Shown one piece after another: positions 44,804-53,990 of a stretch of DNA of 64,000 nt; positions within the stretch are counted from its first letter, which is position 1, and every line of letters begins with the position of its first letter. The DNA lies in the NCBI GenBank assembly GCA_014799385.1, contig JAAVIC010000027.1, forward strand, positions 124,001 through 188,000, in the 5' to 3' direction. This DNA is from Oscillospiraceae bacterium (lineage in GTDB: Bacteria > Bacillota > Clostridia > Oscillospirales > Ruminococcaceae). The notes beneath the pieces are model-generated. The model did not search any database. It was not told where the DNA came from and was given only the letters and a program-made list of their open reading frames with translations. A program made the translations under genes and the position numbers.

Positions 44804-47204
44804 TTCTTACTGCGCCGAGCTTTTCTTTCAGCGCAACGGCGATGTCCTCCGTTTCCTTATCGGCGGTTTCGTCCGTAATATCGGCATTGTCCGCGAAAGT
44901 CAGCGTGAACGTCAGCGACTTCTTATCCGCACCCAGCTTTTCGCTCTCAAAGCTGTCAATCAAACGGATTTCCGCGCAGAGAGAACTTGTTTCACGGATT
45001 ACGTCCTCGATTTCCACACACAGCGTTTTCTTTTCGCACAGCAGCGAAATGTCGCGGCTTGCCTTAGCGAATCCGCTCGGCGCGGAATACTTCATCTCGC
45101 ACTTGTATTGCCGTTCGATTTCGGAATAGTCAATCTCCGCGATGATGATATTGAGGTCGGATTTCTTACCCTCGGCAATGTTCAGATTCTCTACGATCTC
45201 GTAACGCAGCTTTCCGAGTTGTCCTATTTTCTTGCCGCCGCAGAAAATATCCGCGCAGATTCCGGGGTGCATAAACGAGCATTCCCCACGCTCAAAGCGG
45301 AACTCCAGACCGTTCGCTGCCGCGAAAATCTCCAATGTTTCCTTTACCGCAAAGAAGCTCTCCTCCGTGCCGAATGCGCCAAGGCAGAGCGTTTTACGCT
45401 CCACGGGCGGCTCGGTAAGCGGCAGCGACTTCGGCAGATACACGTTGGCAATCTCAAAGAACCGCCCCGCCGCTTGGTCGGATTTCACGTTGTCGGCAAT
45501 CACGTTTATCATACACGGTGCCATCACGGTACGCATTATGGATAGGTTCGCAGTTATCGGATTGAGCAGCTCCACCGCTGTTCTTTCGGGGGCGTTTTCT
45601 GGGAGCAGAATCATATCCAGCTCGCGCGTGGAGTACATCGCCAGCGTCTGAACCTCGAAATATCCCTCGCCGCAGAGGAGCTTTTTCGCAGCAAGCTCCT
45701 TATCCTGAAGGAATGTCAATCCGCCGTTTGTAACCTTTGCGCTGTCAAGGAATCTCGGAATCACGTGAGAATATCCGTACTCGCGGATCACCTCCTCGGC
45801 GATGTCTTGGTAATTCTCCACGTCAGTTCTCCAACGCGGCACGGTGATAGTGAGATTCTCGCCGTTCTCTGCAACGCCGAATTGCAGCGACTTCAGAATC
45901 TTCACGATTTCCGCCTGCGGAACGTCGATTCCCAATACGGAATTCACCTTGGATACCGTCACGTCAAACACCGCGCTGCCCTTGTCCTCGCCCGCGGAAA
46001 CGTCAAAATGAGAGCTGCCGATTTTCGCGATTCCGAGCGTCTGTACAAGATTCAATGCGCGAGCCATTCCGCACTCAACGCCGTATTCGTCAACGCCCTT
46101 TTCAAACCGTGCTGCCGCGTCCGTGTGCAGACCCAACGCGCGGGAGGTTTTACGAACATTATCACGGCGGAATTTCGCCGCCTCCAACAGAATCTCAGCG
46201 GTTTTCTGCTCGATTTCGGAGTTAAGTCCGCCCATAATTCCCGCAAGTCCAACACCCTTTGACTTGTCGCAAATCAAGAGATTTTCGTGTGTCAATACGC
46301 GCTCTTTTTCGTCCAGGGTGGTGATTTTCTCATTGTCATTCGCGCGGCGGACGATTATCGACTTGCCCTCGAGAGTGTCCAAATCATACGCGTGCATCGG
46401 CTGACCGATTTCCACAAGCACGTAGTTCGTCACATCGACAATCGCGTCAATTGCCGCGAATCCGCACACTGAAAGCCGCCGTTTCATCCACACCGGGGAT
46501 TCAAAATGCTGCACATCGTAAATATAATGCCCCAGATAACGCGGACAGAGATCCAACGCGTCCACCGCAACAGAAATTTCGGGCTTTGTCACCTCGGTGC
46601 AGTTGTACAAATAATCCGGCTCTTTAAGCGGCTTGTTGAGGAACGCAGCCACCTCACGCGCGATTCCGAGAACACTCTGACAGTCGGGGCGATTGGCGGT
46701 GATAGAAATATCGAGCACATAATCGTCCAGAGCGAGGGTTTTCTTAATATCCTCGCCGACCTTCGCGTCCTCGGGGAGTATCAGAATCCCGTTGACCTCC
46801 GCGCCTTTTTGCCAGTTCTCGTCAATGCCAAGCTCTCCGCCGCTGCACAGCATTCCGTAGCTCATCATATCCGCCATTTTGCGCGGAGCGATTTCGATGT
46901 TGCCTGGGAGTTTCGCTCCTACCACAGCCGCGGGAACCTTTGCACCCTTGAACACATTGTCCGCGCCTGTGAGAATCACGTTGTCCGCTCCGAACTCGCC
47001 ACAATCTACGTGACATATATGCAAGTGCGTTCCCTCATACTTCTCGATGGACTTTACCTCGCCCACGACCACTTTTTCAATATCCTGACCGAGATACGTA
47101 ATCTCCTCGACCTCGAACCCCGCGCCGAACAGCTTGTCCACAAGCTCCAAAGGCGCGCACTCTATATCAACATAATCTTTAAGCCAACTAAATAAAATCT
47201 TCAT
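44799..47204 (-). CDS. pheT: Phenylalanyl-tRNA synthetase beta subunit
   Basis: 801 aa, full bacterial length. The N-terminal EMAP/OB tRNA-binding domain (about 40-150) contains VGEVKSIEKYEGTHLHICHVDCG, then B3/B4 editing domain segments, the B5 domain (FEKGVDEYGVECGMARAL region) and the C-terminal FDX-ACB anticodon domain beginning YSAPSGFAKASRDISLLCEK. It pairs with PheS as an alpha2-beta2 enzyme. AAGGAG precedes the ATG. It is separated from pheS by 225 nt that hold a large palindrome, much more than the usual few bases. Confidence 0.95.
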   Translation of the reverse strand: MKILFSWLKDYVDIECAPLELVDKLFGAGFEVEEITYLGQDIEKVVVGEVKSIEKYEGTHLHICHVDCGEFGADNVILTGADNVFKGAKVPAAVVGAKLPGNIEIAPRKMADMMSYGMLCSGGELGIDENWQKGAEVNGILILPEDAKVGEDIKKTLALDDYVLDISITANRPDCQSVLGIAREVAAFLNKPLKEPDYLYNCTEVTKPEISVAVDALDLCPRYLGHYIYDVQHFESPVWMKRRLSVCGFAAIDAIVDVTNYVLVEIGQPMHAYDLDTLEGKSIIVRRANDNEKITTLDEKERVLTHENLLICDKSKGVGLAGIMGGLNSEIEQKTAEILLEAAKFRRDNVRKTSRALGLHTDAAARFEKGVDEYGVECGMARALNLVQTLGIAKIGSSHFDVSAGEDKGSAVFDVTVSKVNSVLGIDVPQAEIVKILKSLQFGVAENGENLTITVPRWRTDVENYQDIAEEVIREYGYSHVIPRFLDSAKVTNGGLTFLQDKELAAKKLLCGEGYFEVQTLAMYSTRELDMILLPENAPERTAVELLNPITANLSIMRTVMAPCMINVIADNVKSDQAAGRFFEIANVYLPKSLPLTEPPVERKTLCLGAFGTEESFFAVKETLEIFAAANGLEFRFERGECSFMHPGICADIFCGGKKIGQLGKLRYEIVENLNIAEGKKSDLNIIIAEIDYSEIERQYKCEMKYSAPSGFAKASRDISLLCEKKTLCVEIEDVIRETSSLCAEIRLIDSFESEKLGADKKSLTFTLTFADNADITDETADKETEDIAVALKEKLGAVRR

Positions 47205-47224
47205 CTTTACTCCTTATCTTGATA

Positions 47225-47395
47225 GCAAATCGCGAACCGTGCAAATGAGCTTTGCTCATCTGCACTAGCCGAGCGTCACGGCACACCGCTTCGCTGAGCG
47301 ACCGCCTCTGTTGCGCGGCATCCTTGCCGCGCTTTGGGCGGTCGCCCTGCGACTTCGTGTCGCGGTATGCCGCGCCGCTCGCTTTCGCGATTTGC
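47225..47395. repeat. 171-bp multi-arm palindromic element between pheS and pheT
   Basis: Perfect 12-bp terminal inverted repeats GCAAATCGCGAA / TTCGCGATTTGC. Inside, reading left to right: GTGCAAATGAGC-TTT-GCTCATCTGCAC (47239-47265); CGAGCG near 47270 pairing with CGCTCG near 47377; a long nested stem GCGACCGCC + GCGCGGCA with TGCCGCGC + GGCGGTCGC (47298-47345); and GCGAC-TTCGT-GTCGC. Together they give a multi-branched fold. It is transcribed inside the pheST mRNA and shares termini with the element at 61104. Confidence 0.75.
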
Positions 47396-47429
47396 ATGTC
47401 ACCCCAATAGGTTATAGTGAATTTGCAGC

Positions 47430-48449
47430 TTATGCCTTAAACTGCTCTAAGAAATCCATATCGTTAGCGAAGAACATTCCCATATTCGTGATACCGTATT
47501 TCAGCATGGTGATTCGCTCGATTCCGATTCCGAATGCCAGACCCGAATACACCTCAGGGTCGATTCCGCAGTTTTCAAGCACCTTTTTATTTACAACACC
47601 GCCTCCGAGAACCTCGATCCAACCCGTTCCCTTGCACAGTGAACAGCCCTTGCCGCCGCACTCGAAGCACGATACATCGACCTCCACGGACGGCTCGGTG
47701 AACGGAAAATATGACGGGCGCAGACGTGTTTTCGCTCCATCGCCGAAAATCTGCCGCACAAACTGATCAAGCATTCCTTGCAGATCGCACAGCGTAATGC
47801 CCTTATCCACGACCAGTCCCTCCATCTGCATAAACATCGGAGAGTGCGTAGCGTCGCTGTCCGAGCGGAAAACCTTTCCCGGAATCAACACCTTAATAGG
47901 CGGCTTTTCTCTATCCATAGTGCGAATCTGCCCGGGTGAGGTGTGCGTTCTCAGCAGCAGATCCTCCGTCAGCCAGAATGTATCCTGCATATCGCGCGAG
48001 GGGTGATCCTTAAGCACGTTCAACCGTGTGAAGTTGTGGTCATCGTCCTCGATTTCGGGATACTCGGCAATCTCGAAGCCCATTCCCGCAAACACCTCGA
48101 TCATCTGCTGCTTTACCAGCGTCAGCGGGTGGAGGTTGCCCGGCTTGCGCTTCAGCGCGGGCATTGTAACGTCCACAGATTCGCGCTCGTAACGCTGCTC
48201 CAGCTCGATTCGCTTGATCTCCGCCTGTTTTTCGCTGTACAATCCCTGCGCCCATTCGCGCACTTCGTTTACTGCCTTGCCGAACAGCGGTTTTTCCTCG
48301 GGCGGAACAGACTTCATTTCTTTCATCAGTCCCGAAATTACGCCCGTTTTGCCGAGGTAGCTCTGCCAGAACTCCGACAGCTGCGCGCCATTCTTAACCT
48401 CGGCGATTTTCGCCTTGACTTGTTCCTTGATTTCACTAAAATCTTTCAT
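47430..48449 (-). CDS. pheS: Phenylalanyl-tRNA synthetase alpha subunit
   Basis: 339 aa from the ATG at 48449; a longer in-frame start would extend into the T-box. N-terminal coiled coil (about 1-85), then the class II catalytic core: motif 2 [24 protein letters not shown] and motif 3 [14 protein letters not shown]. The phenylalanine-binding [10 protein letters not shown] segment is present. Expressed under T-box control with pheT downstream. Confidence 0.96.
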   Translation of the reverse strand: MKDFSEIKEQVKAKIAEVKNGAQLSEFWQSYLGKTGVISGLMKEMKSVPPEEKPLFGKAVNEVREWAQGLYSEKQAEIKRIELEQRYERESVDVTMPALKRKPGNLHPLTLVKQQMIEVFAGMGFEIAEYPEIEDDDHNFTRLNVLKDHPSRDMQDTFWLTEDLLLRTHTSPGQIRTMDREKPPIKVLIPGKVFRSDSDATHSPMFMQMEGLVVDKGITLCDLQGMLDQFVRQIFGDGAKTRLRPSYFPFTEPSVEVDVSCFECGGKGCSLCKGTGWIEVLGGGVVNKKVLENCGIDPEVYSGLAFGIGIERITMLKYGITNMGMFFANDMDFLEQFKA

Positions 48450-48462
48450 TTGTATTGTCCCC

Positions 48463-48737
48463 CAATAAAAATAAAATCCGCCCCATAATTGGGGCGGAAT
48501 AATCCGCGGTACCACCCAAATTCGAGGGATTCTCAGAATCCAATGCTCTCCCCCGCACTCTCGCGCCTTAATGCGGCGCATACAGCCATGCTTAACTCGA
48601 AACGATTTTCACACAGCGACTCCAATGCCGAAATTCACGATTGAAGCGGAGAAACGCTCACAGCCATTGACGTTCCTCTCTGAATCCGCCGAAACAAACG
48701 CTACTTATGCATATTCAACGTCATTGTGTTCATTATA
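48463..48737 (-). promoter_or_regulatory. T-box riboswitch of pheST with its promoter -10
   Basis: On the minus strand the T-box sequence GGGTGGTACCGCGGA (48503-48517) is followed by a terminator (TCCGCCCC-6-GGGGCGGA, then TTTTATTTTT, down to 48463). The same T-box bases would form the antiterminator. Upstream, stem I sequences (about 48560-48725) include GTGAATTTCGGCA, in which UUC (48630-48632) is a plausible Phe specifier codon. Uncharged tRNA-Phe would pair with both and allow readthrough into pheS. Confidence 0.88.
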
Positions 48738-48760
48738 TCACAAATTTTCGGATTTGTCAA
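48732..48760 (-). promoter_or_regulatory. Promoter of the pheST T-box transcript
   Basis: Minus strand consensus TTGACA (48755-48760), 17-bp spacer, TATAAT (48732-48737). The -35 and spacer lie inside the last codons of the EamA transporter gene, and the -10 begins right after its stop. Confidence 0.88.
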
Positions 48761-49634
48761 CCCCTTTTTTGTTGTACAGGAACATAGCCAATGCCGCACC
48801 GATTATTATCGCGTAACCGATAAAGCTCAACACATCGGGAATTTGACCCATCACGAAAAATCCCAACAGACCCGCGAAGATGATCTGCGAATAATCGTAA
48901 ATCGACACCTCACGCGCGGGAGCGTAGGAGTAGCTCGCGGTTATCGCAAACTGTCCGCCAGCAGCCGCAATTCCCGCGCCAATCAAGAACAGCCACTGCG
49001 CAAGCGTCATCGGCGAGTAGGCGAATATTATTGCGGGGGCGGCACAAAGAGTCGAGAACGCGCTGAAAAAGAACACAACATAATACCCCGCCGTTCCGCC
49101 GCTTGTCAGCTTCCGCACGAACGTATATGCCAGTCCGGCGCACGCTCCGCCGATAAATCCCGCACAGGACGGCAGCAAATCCGCGTTGGCGAAGGTCGGC
49201 TTTAATACGAACATCGCCCCGATAAATGCCGTCACAATACACAGAATCTGTATCCGATTCGGACGTTCTTTCAAAATCCAGATCGAAAACAGCACCGCGA
49301 AAAACGGCGACATCTTGTTCAGTAATGACGCGTCCGCGACCGCCAGATGTGACAACGCATAGAAATTGCACAGCATTCCGCCGAATCCGAACACCGAACG
49401 CAGTATTATTCCCGCGCGTTCACCCTTTTTCGGGAGAATATGGTGACGGTTCTTTATCATTGCAAAACTCGCTATGATCATTGCGAAAAAATTGCGGAAA
49501 AATGTCTTCTGTATCACGGGAACATCTCCCGACATTGATACACACAAATTCATCGCCGCAAAGCAAAACGTGGAGATGATTATCAAAATTATTGCCTTTG
49601 TAAGGCGGTTGTTTTGGCTTTTTATTTGTATCAC
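48738..49634 (-). CDS. EamA/DMT-superfamily transporter
   Basis: 298 aa with ten membrane helices in two EamA halves (about 12-140 and 155-290); the first half has FRNFFAMIIAS and ALSHLAVADASLLNKMSPFFAVLFSIWILKE, typical of the family. Likely exporter of amino acids, sugars or metabolites; the substrate is unknown. The start is a GTG; no better ATG exists upstream of the first helix. Its 3' end encodes the pheS promoter. Divergent from ldhA with 59 nt between starts. Confidence 0.9.
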   Translation of the reverse strand: MIQIKSQNNRLTKAIILIIISTFCFAAMNLCVSMSGDVPVIQKTFFRNFFAMIIASFAMIKNRHHILPKKGERAGIILRSVFGFGGMLCNFYALSHLAVADASLLNKMSPFFAVLFSIWILKERPNRIQILCIVTAFIGAMFVLKPTFANADLLPSCAGFIGGACAGLAYTFVRKLTSGGTAGYYVVFFFSAFSTLCAAPAIIFAYSPMTLAQWLFLIGAGIAAAGGQFAITASYSYAPAREVSIYDYSQIIFAGLLGFFVMGQIPDVLSFIGYAIIIGAALAMFLYNKKGVDKSENL

Positions 49635-49693
49635 CTCTTGAATAATTCCTCAATTTTTACGCAATATAATCAAAAATCTTCGGAGGAAAATTT

Positions 49694-50674
49694 ATGGATA
49701 AAATTGCTTTCTTTGACGCCAAGCCCTATGACAGGGAGTGGTTTGACAAAATAAATAATAACAAGTACGAAATCCACTACTACGAGAGCCGTCTGCGGCC
49801 CGAAAGTGCGCGGCTTGCCGAGGGCTGCACGGCGGTCTGCGCGTTCGTCAACGATGTGATCAACACCAAGACCATCGAAACACTTGCGGAGCTTGGCGTC
49901 AAGGTAATTCTTATGCGGTGCGCGGGGTTCAACAACATCGCGCTGTCCGCCGCCAAGGACAAGCTGAAAATTCTGCGCGTGCCCGCGTACTCGCCGTATG
50001 CCGTTGCCGAACACGCAATGGGACTGATTCTCGCGCTTAACCGCAAGATTCCCCGCGCGTATATCCGCACCCGCGACTTCAATTTCAGCCTGAACGGACT
50101 TACGGGATTCGACCTTCACGGCAAGACCGCCGGAATTATCGGTACGGGAAAAATCGGGCGCGTGTTCATCGACATCTGCCGAGGGTTCGGTATGGACGTT
50201 ATCGCGTATGACCCGTTCCCCGTTGAGAACAGCGGTATTCGGTACGTTTCGCAAGAGGAGCTGTTCAAACGCTCGGACATTATTTCGCTTCACTGTCCGC
50301 TCACCCGCGAAACGCGCTACATCATCGATGAACAGGCAATCGCGCTGATGAAAAAGAGCGCACTTATCGTCAACACCTCACGCGGACAGCTAATTGACAG
50401 CGAGGCGTTGCTCTCTGCGCTGAACGATAAGCGAATCGGCGGCGCGGCTCTGGACGTTTATGAGGAAGAAAGCGGCTTGTTCTTTGAGGACAATTCGGAC
50501 AAAATCGTCACCGATGAAGTGATTTCCCTCCTCGTTTCCCGTCCGAACGTCATTATCACCTCGCACCAGGCGTTCCTCACCGAGGAGGCACTCCGCAACA
50601 TCGCCGAAGTCACCCTTAAAAACTTCGATGATTTTCTCAATGGAAAAGAGCTTGTCAACGAAATTAAATCATGA
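49694..50674 (+). CDS. ldhA: D-2-hydroxyacid dehydrogenase, D-lactate dehydrogenase-like
   Basis: 326 aa. NAD-binding GTGKIG (about 150-155), substrate-binding RCAGFNNI loop, catalytic Arg in NTSRGQLIDSEAL, Glu in LDVYEEESGLFFEDNSD and His in TSHQAFLT. The FFEDxSD segment and overall pattern are those of fermentative D-lactate dehydrogenases (LdhA/DdH). It would reduce pyruvate to D-lactate to recycle NADH. GGAGG precedes the ATG, and a TATAAT at 49665 is a possible -10. Its stop directly abuts the mutS2 stop from the other strand. Confidence 0.9.
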   Translation: MDKIAFFDAKPYDREWFDKINNNKYEIHYYESRLRPESARLAEGCTAVCAFVNDVINTKTIETLAELGVKVILMRCAGFNNIALSAAKDKLKILRVPAYSPYAVAEHAMGLILALNRKIPRAYIRTRDFNFSLNGLTGFDLHGKTAGIIGTGKIGRVFIDICRGFGMDVIAYDPFPVENSGIRYVSQEELFKRSDIISLHCPLTRETRYIIDEQAIALMKKSALIVNTSRGQLIDSEALLSALNDKRIGGAALDVYEEESGLFFEDNSDKIVTDEVISLLVSRPNVIITSHQAFLTEEALRNIAEVTLKNFDDFLNGKELVNEIKS

Positions 50675-53053
50675 CTATTTCAAGTCAACAACGGTAACGC
50701 CAGCTTCACCCTCTCCATATGCGCCAAGCCGAAAGCTCTTCACTGCGGGATTTCTCCTTAAAGCTCTGTGGATAGCCTCGCGGAGCGCGCCCGTGCCTTT
50801 GCCGTGAATTATCACCACCTGTGACAATCCCGACATTATCGCGCCGTCCAAAAAACGCTCCATTTCCATTACACCGTCATCGCCCATATACCCGCGAATA
50901 TCCAGCTCCATTCCGCCGCGGCGGTTGAGGTTTGACGTTACGGATTTCTTTACTTTCCCCGCTCCGTTTTGCTGCGGGGATTTTTGTTTCTCGATCAAAC
51001 GCAGATTCTTGGCATTTGTTTTAACTTTCATAGAACCCGTCTGCACATAGCATTGCCCCGACATATTCGGAACGGTCAGCAGCGTTCCCTCGCGGTTGGT
51101 ATCGGCAAGCCGCACGGAATCCCCCTGCTTGAACGGGCGCGGAGGGACATAACTTTCCACCCTGCGCTCCACCACGGGATTCACATCGTCCTGCATACGG
51201 TTCAGGCGGCTCGTAGTCTTGGATTTCGCCTCAGACAAGCCCTTTCGCAGTTCCTCCTTGTCCTTGGTCTTTTTCAGCTCCGTAAGCTCGTCAATCAGCC
51301 TGTTTGATTCTGCGCGGGTCTGCTCGATAATGGACAACGCGCGCTGTCTTGCGTTTTCAAGCTCCTTTTCCTTTTGCTGCTCCAACTCGGAGAGTTTTTG
51401 TTTTAGCTCGCTTTCGGTAAGTTTAGCGTTTCTCTCGGATTTCGCAACGCTCTCACGCAGTTCCTCAAGCTCCTTGCGCGATTGCTCCAGCCGCTCGATA
51501 ACTTGCTCAAATCGGCGGTTTTCGGAGCTTACAAGACTCTCAGCGCGGGAAATCACATAATCGCTCATTCCCAACTTTTTGGTAATCGCGAACGCGTTTG
51601 ACTTGCCCGGAACTCCCACTATCAGACGATATGTGGGTTTAAGCGTTTCCACGTTAAACTCACAAGACGCGTTCTCCACACCGTCCGTTTCCAACGCGAA
51701 CATTTTAACCTCCTGATAGTGCGTGGTCGCAAGCACCTTCGCGCGATAGCCCTTTAGCTGTTCGAGAATCGATACGGCGAGAGCCGCGCCCTCTACGGGG
51801 TCTGTTCCGCTGCCAAGCTCGTCAATCAGCACCAGCGAGTTTTCGTCTGCGCTGTCTAGGATTTTAATCACGTTGGTCATATGCGAGGAGAACGTGGAAA
51901 GGCTCTGCTCGATGCTCTGCTCGTCGCCGATGTCCACAAAGATACGCTCAAAGCAGCCAATAACGCTGCCGTCACCTGCGGGAATCATCAATCCGCACTG
52001 CGTCATCAGCGTCAGTAAACCCACCGTCTTGATTGCCACGGTTTTACCGCCCGTGTTTGGACCCGTGATAATCAGGCAATCATAGTCCCCTCCGATTTCC
52101 ACGGTTATCGGCACAGCAAGGTCGCGGTCGAGCAAGGGGTGACGAGCGTTATTCAGCACAACCTTGGGAGTGTTTACGATTTTAGGCGTAACCGCGCGCA
52201 TTTTCGCGCCAAGATTCGCTTTCGCGAAGTACAGCTCCAGAATCCCCGCAAGACGGAAATTCTCCGCGATTGCCTCGGAATTTCCGCCTATTTCCGCAGA
52301 CAGTTCCCGCGTGATTCGCTCGATTTCAGCCTGTTCGCGCGATTTAAGCACGCGAATCTCGTTGTTCGATTCAACCACGTCCATCGGCTCGATAAAGAAC
52401 GTCTGCCCCGTTGCCGATGTATCGTGCACCAATCCCGGAACATCGCCCTTATGCTCGCTGCGGACGGGCACTACATACCGCCCGTCACGCATCGTAACCA
52501 CCGCGTCTTGGAGATAGGAGCGCGTGTTTTTGTTCTTTATCATACTGTCCAGCTTGTCGCGGATATTCTGCCCTTGCCGCGCGATTCTGCGGCGGATTTG
52601 CGCCAGTTCCGCGCTTGCCGCGTCCGACATTTCCTCCTCGGAAATTATCGCCTCGGAGATTCGACGCTCCAAGGGTTTCAGCGGCACAAGTCCACGGAAA
52701 TACTCCGCGAGCGTGTTCTCAATGTTCTCACACTGCGAGTACCAATCGCACAACGCGGCTGTTTCGCGCAATACCGCCGCCGCGTCCAACAGCTCCCGAA
52801 ATGACAGCATAGAGCCTGTCTCCGCGCGCTTCAGACTGCCCGAAATATCCTTTATTTTCCGAAACGCGGGAGTTCCGAATTTTGCGGACAGCGTAAACGC
52901 GTCGTCCGTTTTTTTCAGCTCCTCGGTTATGGTTTCATAGTCCGTTACGGGCTTGATGTTCAAAGCCTTTTCACGACAGGAGTCGCTGACGGTCTGTTCC
53001 GCAAGCAGCTCCAGAATTTTATCCAATTCCAATTTCTTATAAAATTTGTTCAT
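50675..53053 (-). CDS. mutS2: MutS2 family ATPase / ribosome-collision factor
   Basis: 792 aa from the ATG at 53053 (AGGTG upstream; a TTG two codons earlier is less likely). MutS-like core and clamp (about 1-310), ATPase with Walker A GPNTGGKT, Walker B LVLIDELGSGTDP and the following ATTHY, a long coiled coil (about 510-620), a KOW-like segment and a C-terminal Smr domain (LDIRGYMGDDGVMEMERF... IIHGKGTGALR). In Firmicutes MutS2/RqcU splits collided ribosomes; anti-recombination roles are also known. Convergent stop with ldhA, no gap. Confidence 0.95.
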   Translation of the reverse strand: MNKFYKKLELDKILELLAEQTVSDSCREKALNIKPVTDYETITEELKKTDDAFTLSAKFGTPAFRKIKDISGSLKRAETGSMLSFRELLDAAAVLRETAALCDWYSQCENIENTLAEYFRGLVPLKPLERRISEAIISEEEMSDAASAELAQIRRRIARQGQNIRDKLDSMIKNKNTRSYLQDAVVTMRDGRYVVPVRSEHKGDVPGLVHDTSATGQTFFIEPMDVVESNNEIRVLKSREQAEIERITRELSAEIGGNSEAIAENFRLAGILELYFAKANLGAKMRAVTPKIVNTPKVVLNNARHPLLDRDLAVPITVEIGGDYDCLIITGPNTGGKTVAIKTVGLLTLMTQCGLMIPAGDGSVIGCFERIFVDIGDEQSIEQSLSTFSSHMTNVIKILDSADENSLVLIDELGSGTDPVEGAALAVSILEQLKGYRAKVLATTHYQEVKMFALETDGVENASCEFNVETLKPTYRLIVGVPGKSNAFAITKKLGMSDYVISRAESLVSSENRRFEQVIERLEQSRKELEELRESVAKSERNAKLTESELKQKLSELEQQKEKELENARQRALSIIEQTRAESNRLIDELTELKKTKDKEELRKGLSEAKSKTTSRLNRMQDDVNPVVERRVESYVPPRPFKQGDSVRLADTNREGTLLTVPNMSGQCYVQTGSMKVKTNAKNLRLIEKQKSPQQNGAGKVKKSVTSNLNRRGGMELDIRGYMGDDGVMEMERFLDGAIMSGLSQVVIIHGKGTGALREAIHRALRRNPAVKSFRLGAYGEGEAGVTVVDLK

Positions 53054-53234
53054 AATCAATCACCTGCAAAGTGTTTCTATCAAACAATCCAACGTGTTTT
53101 TCAATACCCCAAATCACGTAAAACCGCTCTGTGAGCCGATTTAGCAGCTATTGAAAAACACCCTGGAAAACGCTGCGATTTTCGGTCAAATTCAACGGCA
53201 CTCAAAACAGCTCTGAGAAACGTTTTGAGCAACT
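53054..53234. other. Structured gap between mutS2 and MmcQ gene
   Basis: 181 nt without a gene. A perfect 13-bp inverted repeat GTGTTTTTCAATA (53094-53106) / TATTGAAAAACAC (53149-53161) brackets a 42-nt segment, and CTCAAAAC/GTTTTGAG (53202-53229 region) forms a second stem with a 12-13 nt loop. Neither has a U-run. It would form part of the mutS2 leader if transcription starts beyond it; no good promoter was seen. Confidence 0.6.
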
Positions 53235-53897
53235 TCACCTTGCCAAAATCCAGCTTTCGTCAATACGTTCGCACAACTCATCGAACGGGATCGAGCCGTC
53301 CAGAATCATTGTGTACCAATGCTTTTTGTTCATATGCCAGCCGCCAAAGTAACATTTTCCGTCTACGAGAGATTCCATCTGTTCGGGCGGCAGCCGTAAA
53401 TCGATAATCTCCGCAACCTCATCGGACTTCAGTCCCAGTTTTCGTAATGATACGGTAAGCACCGCCGCGAACCACTTGCCCGTGTCCGCGCGCCGCCACA
53501 CCGCGTTATCCGAAAACTTCTCCCACAGGAACTCCAACTCGCACCCGTATTTTTCACGGACGTACTCTATCAGCTGCTTTGTCATCTCCGACTTGAACAC
53601 ATCTGGAACAAAACACCTGTCCGCGATTTCGTTCAGCGTTTGTTCATACTCCGCGCGGACTTGCCCCACGAAACTGCCCGCACTGTCCGTCAAATGGAGC
53701 GTGTATTCGCCGACTTCAGGTTCTGTCACCTTTGCGGATATTTTGCCGCTCTCGGTTATCGTCACTGTCATTTCAAAACCGCTCTCCGAAAGGGTTCGCG
53801 CGTATTTATAGGATTTGCCGCGCTTGACAAATCCATACTCCGACAGCTTGGAAAAATCCGCCTTGCGGTTCTTGAAAATTGCGTTAATCGCGTTCAT
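53235..53897 (-). CDS. MmcQ/YjbR-family protein
   Basis: 220 aa. The C-terminal half has the family pattern: FSDNAVWRRADTGKWFAAVLTV, then DLRLPPEQMESLVDGKCYFGGWHMNKKHWYTMILDG and a terminal ESWILAR. The fold is a CyaY-like/double-wing domain thought to bind DNA; function is unknown. The N-terminal half (about 1-90) is an additional beta-rich domain beginning MNAINAIFKNRKADFSKL, longer than minimal MmcQ. An AGGAGG-type site precedes the ATG. Confidence 0.85.
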   Translation of the reverse strand: MNAINAIFKNRKADFSKLSEYGFVKRGKSYKYARTLSESGFEMTVTITESGKISAKVTEPEVGEYTLHLTDSAGSFVGQVRAEYEQTLNEIADRCFVPDVFKSEMTKQLIEYVREKYGCELEFLWEKFSDNAVWRRADTGKWFAAVLTVSLRKLGLKSDEVAEIIDLRLPPEQMESLVDGKCYFGGWHMNKKHWYTMILDGSIPFDELCERIDESWILAR

Positions 53898-53990
53898 TCA
53901 ATATCCTCCTATGCTTATTATCGGGAAGATTATCCTTTTCATAGAGAGTTCCTTCCTGCTACCTACTTAAATCGCTTTTGCTCCAACACG

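Noticed and set aside
47188-47397. 69-codon minus-strand frame inside the pheS-pheT palindrome
   Set aside because: Its sequence is dictated by the stems of the element and it overlaps the pheT start; better explained as structured non-coding DNA.
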